Assembly (NCBI GenBank): GCA_964403795.1
Contig: CAYOHP010000002.1
Span: 1-49,419, forward strand
Reading direction: 5' to 3'
Length of the DNA stretch: 49,419 nucleotides
Source of the DNA: CAYOHP01 sp964403795 [NCBI: uncultured bacterium]
Lineage (GTDB): Bacteria > Muiribacteriota > UBA6191 > CAZXTJ01
In this document: positions 47,978 through 49,419 of the stretch, piece by piece
Numbering within the stretch: position 1 is the stretch's first letter
How the letters are laid out: each line of letters begins with the position of its first letter
Translations under genes and position numbers: made by a program
Notes under the pieces: generated by a model
What the model was told of the DNA's origin: nothing
What the model saw: the letters and a program-made list of their open reading frames with translations, nothing else
Databases searched by the model: none

Positions 47978-49419
<1,442 letters not shown>

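Overview
The window is very GC-rich, coding-dense DNA from a Gram-negative-type bacterium. Sec signal peptides, prepilin-like genes, a MacA/MacB exporter and a multihaem cytochrome show a diderm cell. The protein families present (CPXCG zinc protein, prokaryotic RING domain, sulfatase-modifying-factor folds, Nudix-MBL fusion, tandem AIM24 proteins, DUF5117-type metalloprotease, membrane Ser/Thr kinase) would fit Planctomycetota or Myxococcota, but the sequence alone does not settle the phylum. About 43 protein genes are called. I saw no rRNA, tRNA, CRISPR array, insertion sequence or prophage. No gene-free stretch exceeds 300 bases; the longest is 45335-45580 (246 bases), where I see no gene.

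Layout. 1-1842: start of an SRAP (YedK) gene, a small RelA/SpoT-type HD hydrolase and an aldo/keto reductase. 1865-8142 (minus): an NAD salvage operon, in transcription order pncB, prs, nadE, nrtR and a nicotinamidase-Nudix fusion, with a 21-bp palindrome in its promoter that is the probable NrtR operator. 8242-15035 (plus): a split alcohol-oxidase-like pair, a RING/FGE-fold membrane protein and a large secreted zinc metalloprotease. 15099-18253 (minus): an M48 protease followed by three AIM24 genes. 18298-21910 (minus): three prepilin-like genes. 21983-25512 (minus): a 35-residue membrane protein, a multihaem cytochrome/metallophosphoesterase read through an in-frame UGA, and an alkaline-phosphatase-fold protein whose segments are circularly permuted. 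25599-32968: CPXCG protein, Nudix-MBL fusion, FGE-fold protein, ATP-grasp enzyme, membrane protein and an aconitase-family enzyme. 32979-39882: NadD-like protein with a signal peptide, macA-macB-glycosyltransferase, and a two-component system. 40043-49419: secreted coiled-coil protein, subtilase, TPR protein, exonuclease III, Ser/Thr kinase and the start of an EttA-type ABC-F gene.

The strongest novelty is the selenoprotein. The motif EPCG-(TGA)-x-x-NPLGGL runs in one frame through a TGA at 25051-25053. The TGA stands where I expect the cysteine of EPCGC, and it is followed by a 7-bp stem with a GGUCU loop 19-23 nt downstream, the loop and spacing I recall for the E. coli fdhF SECIS. Other leads are the permuted phosphatase, the nicotinamidase-Nudix fusion (one chain that could process both products of NAD glycohydrolysis) beside NrtR, and a recurrent TANNNT promoter element only 6-10 nt before many start codons, which implies many leaderless mRNAs.

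Neighbouring genes often overlap by the four bases NTGA (ATGA, GTGA, TTGA), which suggests translational coupling and fixed many of the start sites chosen here.
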